Below are positions 1-10,570 of a stretch of DNA of 64,000 nucleotides, in pieces. Below the pieces are notes generated by a model, which was not told the DNA's origin, made no database searches, and worked only from the letters and a program-made list of their open reading frames with translations. The DNA is from Aurifilum marmelostoma. Its lineage: Eukaryota; Ascomycota; Sordariomycetes; Diaporthales; Cryphonectriaceae. The first letter of the stretch is position 1; every line of letters starts with the position of its first letter. The DNA lies in the NCBI GenBank assembly GCA_027559495.1, contig JAMXSV010000024.1, positions 1,240,001-1,304,000 on the forward strand, given 5' to 3'. The translations under genes were made by a program, and so were the position numbers.

Positions 1-336
1 CAGAGGAGGTCTCGAGAGACTGCTTTGTCAATATCATGGGTATGTGTACCGTGATCTTACTCAATATTGGCGGAGACGTGGGCTGCCGTGCTGACAATCT
101 GTCTTTCAGAGCAATACCACCCTGATGCGCACGTGGGCAAGCCCCGGAGAAAGACGGGCACGAGCAGAGGGACGCCAGCGGAGGACGCAGAGGGCGGCGC
201 AAAGGATGACATACGGTACGCTGAGATAAATCGTGCCGTGAGCACCGAGGAAGTCAGCTCCGTCAGAAAGGCAGCTGAAAGAGCTGGTCTGTGGCGGTTC
301 TGCGATCCACCTGGTCACGATGGCTTCTGCATTTAG
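1..336 (+). CDS. Radical SAM protein, COG1313 (PflX-like) type, 3' end only
   Basis: Exons 1..39 (cut by the window edge) and 110..336, joined across an intron 40..109 with a GTATGT donor and TTTCAG acceptor. The joined sequence reads DCFVNIM-EQYHPDAHVGK and, near the end, YAEINR..., AERAGLWRF. These are the conserved C-terminal segments of COG1313 radical SAM proteins, which carry the CxxxCxxC iron-sulfur motif further upstream. That motif lies outside the window, so catalytic competence cannot be checked. About 88 codons are visible, ending with TAG. The family is usually annotated as pyruvate formate-lyase activating enzyme-like, but its true substrate in fungi is unknown to me. Family assignment rests on remembered motif similarity. 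Confidence 0.7.
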
Positions 337-1256
337 CTAAAAAGAAAGAGTAAATAAAAGAAGGAATGGATCGGGTTAAGCGTGGATCTTCTAATGGCAT
401 ACTGTAGATGGATGGAATGTAGACTAGCATTGAGAAACTCCATCCAAAAGTACTCTTGGTATTATACCCCTGGAGGCCGAAACCATTGTATACTTTGCGA
501 AATTTCCTCACGGTCAGCGTACTCGGGAACAGTATCGTCATGCCTCGAGTACGCAGTTTACAGATGAGACGAAATCATGATATACTTGTCTTTGTCTATC
601 TACTCTAGCTCAAGTTGATGCATCTTGGCCCGAATACGACAGCTGCATTACTATTGACCCCCTCCGCACCAGCACTACACTGACTAGTCGTGGCCCACTG
701 CTCTCGTAAGTGATGCTATTCCCCCATTCCATTCGGAACATACTCATACCTATGCACACACCCCCCATGGTTTCTATACCGAGAAGAACAACCACCTAAA
801 CTAACTACCGCTATTGGCGGGCGCCCAGATATGGAGCGTTTTCCCTCCCAAAAAGTCCGTCCCGGAAAGATGAAGATGTGCATCAATGACGACCTCCACG
901 TCACTGACAGAGGGCCGGGCCCCGTCAGAAATAAGCCATCGATTCCAGTAGCCATCCCCCTTCCTCTGATGATCCATGTGATGACGGCACACACTACCCA
1001 ACCTCTTTGTTCATGTGCAGGATATCGACCCGCCGTCACATTCAGCTGGTGCTCAAATTGGGACACACTAGACTGTATGCATTGAGCCTTCTTTGTGTTG
1101 TCGTTCTCAACGGCGTGCGAAGTAGGAACCTACACTGGGTTACTTTACGAGCCACACCCCCCATCTCTGATGGACTTTGACAGCGTAACTTAAACCCTCT
1201 TTTCCTTTTTACGAGCCAACTCTCCCCTCTCTCCCTCTACAGTATTTCTCGTAGCC
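337..1256. other. Intergenic region
   Basis: About 0.9 kb between two plus-strand genes. Only short chance reading frames on both strands. It should hold the 3' UTR of the radical SAM gene and the promoter/5' UTR of the next gene; a pyrimidine-rich stretch lies just before the ATG at 1257. No repeat or RNA gene seen. Confidence 0.6.
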
Positions 1257-2264
1257 ATGACGGCGAAGAGCCCAGCAAGCCCAACGATCATGGAGGATCC
1301 CAAGGAGGACTCCAACGCACCCGACGGTCCTGTCGCGGACGTTGCCAACATATCAGACAGTCTCACAATTGCCAGCGAATCGTCAGCCAAAAAGAAAGTC
1401 TCCGTGTCCTCTCAGGCTCTGACCATCCGGCCAATGCCGTACTACAACCTCACAAGTCCCATCTTCAGCCCGGCGGCGGCGTTGGGCTCGTCGAGCTACG
1501 AGCGCGCCTACCTCCTACAAAACCTCCAGCGGCAGCACGCGCGCGGAGAGAGGCTCACCCACGCCCTCTACAACATCGAGATTCGGCTCGCCTCGGCGCA
1601 AAGCAAGGGCTTGGCAAAGAATATGCGCAGGGAGGCCAAGGTGCTGCGGGGCAATATCGCCGAGTCCCACAGGCAGGAGCAGCTCATCCTGCTGCGCCTG
1701 AACGACCTTCATAACCAGGACCTGAGCCAGGGCGGGTTCTACCACCAGCCCCAGTCAGCAGCGGCGGTACTAGCACCATACTCCTCGGTATCCTGGAGCC
1801 CCTATTCGCCCTGGACCCCTATCATTCTGCCTCCCGTATCGCTCGTCGACCCTGTCTCACCTCTCACGCCTCTGCCCCCTGGCCTATACCACCCAGCGCC
1901 CATCGCCCCGAGCCCTCTGACCTCCCCGTACTGGCTGGGCGCACAATATCCCGTGGCGAACCCCTTTGTTCCGAATGATTCCTCGTTTTATCTTGGTGCC
2001 AACTTCCAGCCTCCATTCGTTCCCGAGGGATCGATCGCGGCACCCACTCGCAGGACATCGTCCATGGCACCATCCACTGGTGAGACAGGGCCAAAGCACA
2101 AGGCTACCAAGTCAGTCGACTTCGCTGCGATGCCACAGCGGGAGGCATACACAGGCCGAAGGTGGTCGCTTGCGGATGCCTTTTCGCCGGAGCCCAAGGA
2201 CAAAAGGATGAGCATGCCGGGGTTGCAAACCATCTGGAAGGATCACGAGGCCAAGAAGGAATAG
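1257..2264 (+). CDS. Unknown protein with central helical segment and Pro-rich C-terminal half
   Basis: Single uninterrupted frame of 335 codons, starting at an ATG preceded by a pyrimidine-rich leader and ending in TAG. Residues 1-60 are acidic and Ser-rich. Residues about 75-160 are rich in Leu, Arg, Glu and Gln (SYERAYLLQNLQRQHARGER and the following stretch) and look like a coiled coil of about 80 residues. Residues about 165-240 are Pro/Ser/Tyr-rich and probably disordered. The tail is basic and Ser-rich. No membrane segment or known catalytic motif is visible. Codon use is GC-rich like the neighbouring real genes, and the opposite strand offers nothing better. I do not recognise the family; a scaffold-type or regulatory protein is only a guess. 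Confidence 0.7.
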   Translation: MTAKSPASPTIMEDPKEDSNAPDGPVADVANISDSLTIASESSAKKKVSVSSQALTIRPMPYYNLTSPIFSPAAALGSSSYERAYLLQNLQRQHARGERLTHALYNIEIRLASAQSKGLAKNMRREAKVLRGNIAESHRQEQLILLRLNDLHNQDLSQGGFYHQPQSAAAVLAPYSSVSWSPYSPWTPIILPPVSLVDPVSPLTPLPPGLYHPAPIAPSPLTSPYWLGAQYPVANPFVPNDSSFYLGANFQPPFVPEGSIAAPTRRTSSMAPSTGETGPKHKATKSVDFAAMPQREAYTGRRWSLADAFSPEPKDKRMSMPGLQTIWKDHEAKKE

Positions 2265-2496
2265 ATGAGACACAGGAAACGAATGTTGAGAGGTCGTGAT
2301 GTCGTTCAAACATTGATGGGTCTGCTTTATGTCGAGAGCATATGGTCTTGTTCCTAGCTGAGCGTGGTCTTGCCTTCCTGCTCTTCCGAGATCTCGGGCG
2401 CCTCTTCCTTCTTTTTGCAGCAGATAAATGAGTGGAAATAAAAATGAGACTCCGGGCGCCAAGCCATGCATAGAAAATAGAATGAACAATCTGCAA

Positions 2497-3286
2497 TCAG
2501 GCGAACTCGCCGTTCTCACCGTCGTCAAAGCCCAGATCCTGCGCGGTCTTGCCCTGTGATATGCCCGTCTGAGCACTCATGCCCGGAGGCGGTGCAGTCA
2601 ACGAGTTCCGGTTTCCAGACGGCGGAGGCGGCAGCGAGAAGTATGACAGGCTGACATTCTCGTCGGCAGGCTTCTTCTGCTCCTGCTGCGGCCTCCTCCT
2701 ACCGAATTTTCCGCCCAGGTTCACCGTGATGGTCTCGCCCTCCTTGAGGCTCAGGTCCCTCTTCTCCTCAGCCTCCCGCTTCTTGGCCTGCGCCTTTTCG
2801 GCAGCGGCAGCGGCTCCTCCATCCAGCCCCAGCGCCTTCTGCGCATCCTGCAGCGCGACGCCAAAGTCAAAGGCCTCGCTCCTCTCCTCGAAGCCGATGC
2901 CGAGGGTGGCCTTCCGACCGCTGGGGTCCTGCACGCGGACCGCGAAAAAGCGGCTGCTGTCGAGGGTGGGCTCGACGGCGGCCGGGGAGGTGTAGGGAGC
3001 GGCGGCAAAGAGCTGGGCCGTGGAGGAGTCCTCGAGCACGATGTCCGTCTTGACCTTGTCGTCGGCACCCTGGGCGCCGGACTGCGGGATGGCGGTCTCG
3101 ACGACACGCAGCCGGCAGCTGGAGATGTGGCGCTTGGGGTCGTCGGTCCAGTGGGCGGCCATGTGGCCCTTTGTGGACGTCAAGGGGGGGGATATTGTAG
3201 ACGTGCACGTTCATGGAGATGAACAGGATGCGCTGGATGGCGTCCTGGGGCAGCTTCTCGCCTGTGGCCGGATCGAAGGATTCCAT
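2497..3286 (-). CDS. NECAP-type adaptin-ear-binding endocytosis protein (apparent +1 frameshift)
   Basis: The N-terminal part (MESFDPATGEKLPQ..., then VHVYNIPP) and the rest (TSTKGHMAAHW..., SSRFFAVRVQDPSGRK, then the GIGFEERSEAFDFGVALQD core) together match the PH-like NECAP/DUF1681 domain. That family binds AP-2 and clathrin adaptors during vesicle formation. The two parts lie in different frames. The switch falls exactly in a run of eight C on the coding strand (3184..3191); with seven the frame is continuous and gives 262 residues. No plausible intron can replace this, because the residues on both sides are adjacent in the family. The C-terminal tail is low-complexity, Pro/Gly/Gln-rich, ending GFDDGENGEFA, with acidic/Phe motifs typical of adaptor-binding tails. 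Start chosen at MESFDP, which fits family N-termini. Confidence 0.85.
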
Positions 3287-3401
3287 CTTGAGAAGACAAA
3301 AAGGGGTGTGACCTGACTGAAATAGGAGCAAGTCCACAAGAAATAGCCAGCAATCTGTCGATGAGTGAGGAAGAGGTTGTGGGTTAAGTATCACATCAGT
3401 T

Positions 3402-3422
3402 TGTGTGTGTGCGTGTGTGTGT
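3402..3422. repeat. (GT)n microsatellite, interrupted
   Basis: Alternating GT run of about 21 nt with one C interruption, roughly 115 bp upstream of the NECAP start codon. Confidence 0.9.
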
Positions 3423-4110
3423 CGTCGTTTCAGGAGAAGCTTAAGTATTTAGCTGAGAAAGATCAGAGGTCAGGTACAGTACTGTAGGTGACCCCCGCTC
3501 AGCCATCCCTGGCTTACAGCAAGTTATTGCGGGTACGTGCAACATAGTCTGTTCAGGTATGTACAACATGAAGTATCTGCCAAGATCCCTCTTTTCCTGC
3601 CTGCCAGCTCTCCTCAAGATAGGAGAAACTGAAGCAAAATAATGGATATATTTAACCTCTAACGATGGAAACATCACAGTAGGGAAACACATTTCTGTCC
3701 AATATGACTAAGCCAAAGAGGCTGGATGTGAGCGTTCCACAGACGACTCGATTACTATCTACTAATTATGTAGGAGATGATGTTGATCCTCACCATCTCC
3801 CAACCTGATTCATGCCCGTAATCAACTCGGATATCCATAAAATAGCCTTTTCTTATACAACAGTTTCCGAATACGGGTGAATGTCAGGCGTTTTGCACAG
3901 AAGAAACTCAGCTGTTCAGGCATCCATTGGGCCAAGTTTTGGAGACCCTAGACCCTGAAATTCGGTTCGATCTGCCCCGCGCCAATGACGCAGGCATTAG
4001 AATAGGGACGTGGGTGGTAGTGGGGTTCTGAGCTTCAGTGCTAGTAGCTGCTACAGTACAGACAGTACTGCAGAGTCCGTAAAAGGCAGGCGGTACTTCG
4101 GGCGCTTCCT

Positions 4111-4117
4111 TGACTCA
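4111..4117 (+). promoter_or_regulatory. Candidate Gcn4/CPC1 (bZIP) binding site upstream of GCN3
   Basis: Perfect TGACTCA, 136 nt upstream of the GCN3 start codon. This heptamer is the consensus of the general amino-acid-control activator (Gcn4 in yeast, CPC1/CpcA in filamentous fungi). Two related heptamers occur by chance roughly every 8 kb, so a single site is suggestive only. Confidence 0.35.
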
Positions 4118-4252
4118 TCCCACCTAAACATCAAAACCAAAGTTGAAAGGCTCCTCTTCTCGACGGTTTCGCTCCGCAACGAACAAGGCCCGCAGGATCA
4201 ATAGCTTCACGACCAGAAAACGACATCCTGAGATCAATACCCTATCACAACA

Positions 4253-5479
4253 ATGACAACAGACCAGCTGGGGCCCGGGACGTCCTCAAATCTCCCGTTG
4301 CGTGCCAAGCCAGACACAGTCGTCACGACAAAAGATGGCTCTGTCTTTGAGTGAGTAGCTCCTCCTCCTCCTCCTCCTCTCGGTGACCGCAGGAGGCCCA
4401 ACCCCTACTGACTACGATATACAGCCTTGTAGCGACCTATAACCGCCTCCTCGCCGAGGACATCGAGCTGTCCATGCCCGTCGCGGCCATCGAGGCCCTC
4501 ATCGAACTCCTCAGCCACCTCACTACTTCCACGGTCTTCGAGACCGTCGAGATCGTCAATGCACAGATCGCCCACCTCAAGGCCTCCGTGCCGAACCCGA
4601 TCCCCCCGACGGCCGGCGCAGAGCTCTTCACCCGCACGCTCCTGAGTTCCCTTAGGGAGGAGACCAGGGACGACGGGTCTGGCGGCTCCGGCTCCACGCG
4701 CATCGCCAGCTCCACCAAGATGAGCTTCGAGGACATGCGCCAGTATCTGGTGCGCAACAGCCGCGGTTTCGCAGCCCAGGCCAAGGCCGCCCGTGCCGCT
4801 ATTGCCGACATGGGCGCTAGGTACGTCACGCCGGGCAGCACGGTCCTCACGAGCGGCGGGAGCAGGTGTGTCAAGCAGCTGCTGCTGCGCGCCGCCGACA
4901 GCAGGTCGCAGCTCCACGGCAGCCCGGACTTTAGGGTCATCTACGTCATGGACGGCAGCCCGGACAGCGAGCCCGCGGTTAAGGCGCTGCGGGAGAGGGG
5001 CGTGCCGGTGTCGACGGTCGATATCGCCTCTATGGCGCACGCCATGAAGCTGGCCAAGGTCGACCGCGTCTTCGTCGGTGCCGAGGCCGTGTGCCAGCGC
5101 GGTGGCGTCCTGTCAAGGATGGGCACATACCAGCTGGCGTTGCTCGCCAAGGACCTGAAGGTCGACTTTTATGTCGTGACGGAGACGCACAAGTTTGCTA
5201 TGGTGTTGCCGCTGGACCAGGTCGATGTGGTGCGGCTCGGTGTCAAGCAGAAGGTCCTCGATTTCAAAAAGGGCGACGAGGATGATACCACAGCCTCTGC
5301 CGAGAATCAATGGCAGGCAGATTACACGGTTAGTTCGATTGGCACATCTGCAGCACCTGATGTCTTGACTAATAATGCACACGCAGCCTCCTGAACTGGT
5401 GAAAGCATTCATCACAGAGCAAGGCACCAAGACACCAGCATCAATACTTGACTTTGTCTTGAGTATCTACGCCTCCTGA
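4253..5479 (+). CDS. GCN3: Translation initiation factor eIF2B subunit alpha
   Basis: Exons 4253..4350, 4425..5328 and 5387..5479 give 364 residues. Introns have GTGAGT/ACAG and GTTAGT/GCAG borders; the second has a good branch site (TGACTAAT). The protein has the N-terminal helical part (VATYNRLLAEDIEL) and the IF-2B Rossmann-like domain with VLTSGGSRCVKQLLL, VYVMDGSPDSEPAV-like and VFVGAEAVCQRGGVLSRMGTY segments. It ends with DYTPPELVKAFITEQG, the usual C-terminus of the alpha subunit rather than beta or delta. It is a regulatory subunit of the eIF2 guanine-nucleotide exchange factor and senses phosphorylated eIF2 alpha, so it controls general translation and the amino-acid starvation response in the cytosol. 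The length matches the family. A TGACTCA site lies in the promoter. Confidence 0.95.
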
Positions 5480-5817
5480 TTGAGGGTTCAAGGTGGCGGC
5501 AAAGCTATGGGTAACAGCTCTAAGCCCTGCTTCTTTGGTGTTGATTGCGGACTCGCCTCCTCTCAACATCGAGACATTGACAAGTAAGTTGTGTTCGAAA
5601 TATAACCAACCATGCACGATGCTGAGAGTGGTACAGCTACATAATGCTATCACGCACGACAGCATGACCTAAGTGCGGCGTATTCAATTTGAAATGGGTA
5701 AATTTGGGCGTTTATGGATAAGAAAATCACTGTTGAGTAGACGGGATGATACCAGGACTTGATCAAATGAACACATCGTTTTCGCACACTTCTTGCGCCT
5801 GTGTATTCCTGTGTTCG
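5480..5817. other. Convergent intergenic region
   Basis: 338 bp between the 3' ends of the GCN3 and GFA-domain genes; AT-rich, expected to hold both 3' UTRs. Nothing else seen. Confidence 0.6.
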
Positions 5818-7438
5818 TCAGGGATTCACGTAATCCCCCAGGATTGTATTCCACCCATCAAGCTTCTGAGTCTTCAACGTGCTGCAGTCGAAGTCATTCA
5901 AGATTCTCAGGGTGTAGTTCCTGTTGTTGATCGACCTGAGACGCCTGTCCCTAAGATAGTCATTCAGGCTCTGGAATTCTTCATCTGTGTTGACAAGTAG
6001 TGGTCAGTTCAAACTATATCCTGCTCCCAAAGAAAAGGAGACAGCACCCCCACCGGGTATATCCCAAAGCAATTCTTCTTACCTGTCAGCTCGTTCGGCT
6101 CGTTACAGATGTGCACCCCGCAGTGCTTGCAGAAGGCCTTGCGCATGATGCTGTGCCCAAAGACGCGGTACGAGAGGTGCTCTCGGCCCTGCACGACGCT
6201 CTGATCCTTGTGTGGGTATATCCAGATATAGGCGCCCTGGATCGCAGGGGTTAATCGTCAGTCAATGTAGCAATGGGAAGAAGCCCCCAGAGGTTCTTTG
6301 GAGAAGAAAAGATCCATTGGGTCCCTCTATCTTACCCGCACGCAGATACTGCAGTTGCAGTCAACAGGCCGCTCCTCGTGCTTGGATTGGTGAAACGTCT
6401 CCAGCGGCTTGATCTTTACGGCTACCTGTACGGCTCCGCAGTGGCAGCTGCCATGGTCTTCGCTCACACCAGAAGGAGGGGAAGTCAGCGAATGCAACGC
6501 GATCAACCACCCCAGGACTGATCCATATCGTCCCTTAACAAGAGGAAGTCAGTTTGATACGCACAAATCTTCCCGTCCTCCACCGTTGCGGTTGGCTCAG
6601 GGCCACTATAGACGGGCGGCTCCCACTGGGGTGGCATGGACTTGCCGTCGAAGCTAAAAGGGAAGGGAGGGTTTGCCCGTCAGCGAATATCAGGCAGAGC
6701 CAGGAAGAGCAGATCTCGTATGTGTGTGTGCATATGTGTTATATATATGTGGATGGGGTGGGGCTTACGTGTTGACGTTCAGAGACCAGATGTCCAGGTC
6801 CTGAATGGTACGAACCTGTGGCTATTCTCAGTGCCTGAGACGTACATACGCTCTCTTTTCCTCTCCCACACTCACATTCAGAGACAGACCCGAATCTTCT
6901 TTGGTGACATCCCCCATCATAGGTGTCCCGCAGTGAGCACAGAACTAAAACATGCCGTGCCATTCATGGTCAGCAGCGATAATCCATTTAGAAGCAGTCC
7001 CTCCCTTTCCACATTCCGAGGACTGGAATTTCGAAGGTCCCATGGGTCGAATATGGAGTGCAGGTCTAAATACCCACCCTGTGGGCAAAGTCGCCTTTGC
7101 CGTGGGTGTAGACGGCCAGCTCGTCCTTGGAGCCCTTGACGAAGCGCAGCTTGCTCTGCTCGTTCAGGAACAGCCACGCGTAGCCCTTCTTGTGGCAGAT
7201 GCTGCAGTTGCACTCCGTGAAGCTCTTGATCTTGGGGACATCGACCTCTTGATTTGCAATTATTTTCGATTAGCTTTCATTACATAAGTGCCGAAACGAC
7301 GCGGTCTTGCCTTAGAGACTCTCAGGCAGCCTCAATAAGCAGGGGCGGGAGAGAGAGAGACGCGGGGCCTTCACCGTAGACGAATGCAGCACAGTGGCAG
7401 TTGCCACGGTAAGTCTTCAGAGCTGTCTCCTCTGCCAT
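5818..7438 (-). CDS. Two-domain GFA/CENP-V-type zinc protein
   Basis: Eight exons on the minus strand: 7375..7438, 7078..7247, 6876..6944, 6769..6815, 6565..6653, 6336..6457, 6083..6236 and 5818..5984, giving 293 residues with all splice phases consistent. The protein contains two tandem copies of the GFA (glutathione-dependent formaldehyde-activating enzyme-like, DUF636) fold. Copy one has GNCHC, ECNCSICHKKGY, FCAHCGTP and DGKSMPP; copy two has GSCHCG, DCNCSIC, GAYIWIYP and FCKHCGVHICNEP. These Cys/His clusters are the zinc sites of the family. The real substrate of fungal members is mostly unknown; formaldehyde/glutathione chemistry is established only for bacterial Gfa and is disputed there. 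No signal peptide, so probably cytosolic. The upstream region contains a TGACTCA at 7762..7768. Confidence 0.9.
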
Positions 7439-8714
7439 GATTACATCCAATTCAAGATATAGTGCTGATGTCGATGAGAACGATGGCTAGTTGGGAGAGT
7501 GAAGTGGAAATCACGAGGTTTTCTAATCACGTTCGTGATGAGGACAGCGAAACGGCAAGAATGACAAGAAAAGAGGGGTTGATAGATCGTCGTCCGAGGT
7601 GAGGGGCAATACCCCAGCAGAGGGCGCGCCCTTCGAAGATAAGCACTGGTTTCATCTAGGTCTTGGAAGCTCGACGCCAATGTTGTAGAGCTTCGGGCCA
7701 TCCTGCTTTATTATTGGATGGACTTAGATGTCGGCTCACACGACCCATACGCGTTATCAGGTGACTCACTTACATTAGCCCAAGTTTAGTCAGGCTCATT
7801 TTCCGTTTAGGCTGCAGGTGCTGTGGCTGAGGCCGCGTGGATATTAGACATAGTTATTCTAAGTAGCATGGTGTGTGAGTGGTTCTGGGTAGAGAAGAGG
7901 CATGAAGAGCAGGTGAAACATTTGCTACGCCAGGCTTGCCCCCAGCATGTTACCATTCACTATGAGGTAGCGTTCCGCAGCAGAACCTGTGGAACATAAG
8001 GTCCGTCTGGCCAACCTAGCCATCAGGTCTACTCCTTACGAGAACTCAGCATATTCATTACTTACTTGATGACAGGCAGCAGGGAGCATATTCACGTGGG
8101 GCATCCGGTGTCAAGCCCCCGAGCTTACGATGGGAGACCTCGCGCCCGCAAACCGCATCTGCAGGATCTACTTGTTCCCCAGCATGCTGGCAGTGGCTTG
8201 AAATCACGACATACTGTCGCCCTGCAATTCGAGGCCATTTCGGGCCCCGTGGCTGGAGTTTTTGTATCAGTCTAGACAATGCCGTCCCTCCCGATGGCTC
8301 CGAAAGGATCACCGTCGGGCTTCCTAGGATGAGCGAGATGATCATCATTCCACCGAAGGCAGAGCTTTCATGTCCAGGAGTTTGGTACGGAATATCTGTC
8401 GCTGGCACCTGACCACTGTTTGTGTCGCTCGTACTTGTATGGGTCATAGAGAGAGGAAAGAGGAGGATGGCCAAGGACCCACACAAGCGGGAAGAGGTGG
8501 TGCCCAGGTTCCCCGCAGATGATGTGCATCAGCAAGTGGCGGGTGTACTACCGCGTAGCCCTCGCAGTCTGGGACGGCTCCTGCAGCACCTCTGAGCCGG
8601 TGAGGCGTGGTACCGTCGCAATGAGCAGAGGCAGGTGACAGTAAGAGGAAGGAGACCTCTACCGTGCTCCAGCTGGCCCCATCGACGTAACCGGGACAGA
8701 CACATACGTAACGT

Positions 8715-8738
8715 CCACCCACCCACCCACCCACCCAC
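8715..8738. repeat. (CCCA)n tetranucleotide microsatellite
   Basis: About six tandem CCCA units in the intergenic region upstream of egt1. Confidence 0.9.
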
Positions 8739-10321
8739 ACGATCTGTCCCGTCGGAAGCCTCGTGGCAACAGGCAACAGCTGGATCGCCCAACAGACAGC
8801 CAGTCGGACGCTCGTGTCTCTCAGCTGGACCTGTCGATCCGGTGACCCAGCGCATGGAGCTCGGGAGAGGCTCTTAGAATTAAAGTTTGGTCGTGGAATT
8901 TCCAGAATCCTGCCAGATGCAGAATCGTGGCGGCAGAAGAAAGAGGCCATAGACGATGCGGAGGCGTTTGAGGTTCCTTCAGGGATTCAGCCAAACAGAG
9001 AACACAAATTTGATGCACTCACCTCTCCTGACCCGGCGCGGTCTCAACACTATTTCTGTACTCCGGTCCGTCTTTCAAGGTGGGATTCCGGGACATATTC
9101 GCCGAAAACAGCGCCGTGCAGGCACAGGAGTCAGAAGGTGTGGATCCGCCATGGGATCCGCCGGGGCTGGGCTGCGAGGCAGAAGGTCCTCAAGGCTGCA
9201 CTGCAGCTGGGAGGGGCCAGGAACGAGCTGCCAAAGCGGGAAGCTGGGTGACACAAAAGGTATGAACAACCGCAAGGCTGCGCCGCAGTTCGATAGGTAG
9301 ACCGTGCGGGAGTGAGGTGTTCGTGGGGACCTATTGTGGATATCTCGATCCGTTTCGTGGGTGCATGCGTGGTTGGGAGAGCGCCGAGGGCCCGGGTCCG
9401 GAAGCCGAGGACAGAGAGTGACTGTACATAATCGCGTAGGAACAAGCATGCACACAGTGCCTGCAATGTAAGCATTCCTGATGGTGGGTTGTTTGACTCG
9501 TCTGTCTGCATATCAGATGGTACAAGGTTTTCCAGTCCAAGCAGGTGTCGGCAGAACCTGTTTGGGCATGCACGATGACGAGTGTGGGGTGATGATGATG
9601 GTGCTACGCTCTGTTAAGGTTGCACGGCAAGAGCAAGCAACAATGCTATGGTACTGGGCAAGTATGCCAGGGCGTGCCGGAGAAAAGAAGAGGCGAGTTC
9701 GCACAGTCGGCCCAGCGGCAAGTAGGGGCCACGCTCGGGGGGGGGGAGAGGGGAGCCACTGACGCTAGCTCTTCCTAGCGGCGTGGGTGTAGCTGGACCA
9801 GGCGTGGGACTGGCAGCCTTCTCACTGGCTAATCCAACCTCACCCGCCCTGGGCTTGACATCGTGCTATGCAACTCATTACAAAACGATATTCAGCCAAC
9901 CTCTTTCGCTGACGGCATTTCCCCAATTTCTGCGGCCATCTTGTAGGACCTCCAGGCCGGGTGCTCCTCTGGGCGGTCATTTTCCCCTGTTCGTCCCGTT
10001 CCAGGCACCATGTACTGTGTACCTACGCGGCCTTCCTACACAGTAATTAAGTCTTTCCCACCAAGCCACCTCGGCATGCCTGGAATACTCTCACACCATG
10101 CACACGATGGAACCGTCAGATCCTTTGGGGAGGGGGATGCCATCGCTTCAACGGTCAACCCTGCTTGCTACATCAGTATGGTCAAAACTGCTCCCCCAGT
10201 ATACGATGGTACGGCGGCATGACTGCAGCTATACTGTGTAGCTGGGCTACTTTGCGTGCGGCTACAGGGCAGCTACACCCAAGCTTTCCTTTCAGAAGCT
10301 TTGTTCCTACATCCCGCGTTG

Positions 10322-10334
10322 CCCCCCCCCCCCC
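10322..10334. repeat. Homopolymer of 13 C
   Basis: Uninterrupted C13 about 240 bp upstream of the egt1 start codon; exact length is prone to sequencing error. Confidence 0.85.
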
Positions 10335-10570
10335 TCCCTCTCTCAACTAATCGCCTCAGCCCCTATACGAGGTACCTGTTGGGGCTATCCTGACGTTGCT
10401 CACAAATCACAAGGCACTTGTCGTCGTCAACACTCTGTCATCCAGAATAGTTCCCTTATAAATGTGATTAAGCTGCCTCTACTGCCTCATATCTTTTGGG
10501 CTTTTATTTAAATACTCAGTGCCAGCTGTTCCATGCGTCACACTACTACTGTTATTACGACACAGCGACC

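Larger units (their letters stand above)
3287..4252. other. Divergent intergenic region between NECAP and GCN3 genes
   Basis: About 1 kb holding both promoters. Contains a GT microsatellite (3402..3422) near the NECAP 5' side and a TGACTCA site (4111..4117) near GCN3. Only short chance frames otherwise. Confidence 0.6.
7439..10570. other. Long intergenic region without a supportable gene
   Basis: 3.1 kb between the divergent GFA-domain and egt1 genes. Reading frames up to about 168 codons exist on both strands, but none shows family motifs, consistent splice signals or coding-like composition. Low-complexity tracts: (CCCA)n at 8715..8738, ten G at 9737..9746 and thirteen C at 10322..10334. 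Long promoters or non-coding transcripts are possible. Confidence 0.5.

Noticed and set aside
3961..3982. tRNA B-box-like GGTTCGA
   Set aside because: No A box at a suitable distance and no cloverleaf pairing; other GGTTCGA hits also fail. No tRNA found in the window.
4405..5040. 211-codon minus-strand frame opposite GCN3
   Set aside because: GC-rich mirror of the GCN3 coding frame; Arg/Ala/Asp-rich nonsense.
8058..8950. Overlapping minus-strand frames of 108-168 codons upstream of egt1
   Set aside because: No motifs, no convincing splice pattern, and part of the sequence is the CCCA repeat; not supportable as a gene.
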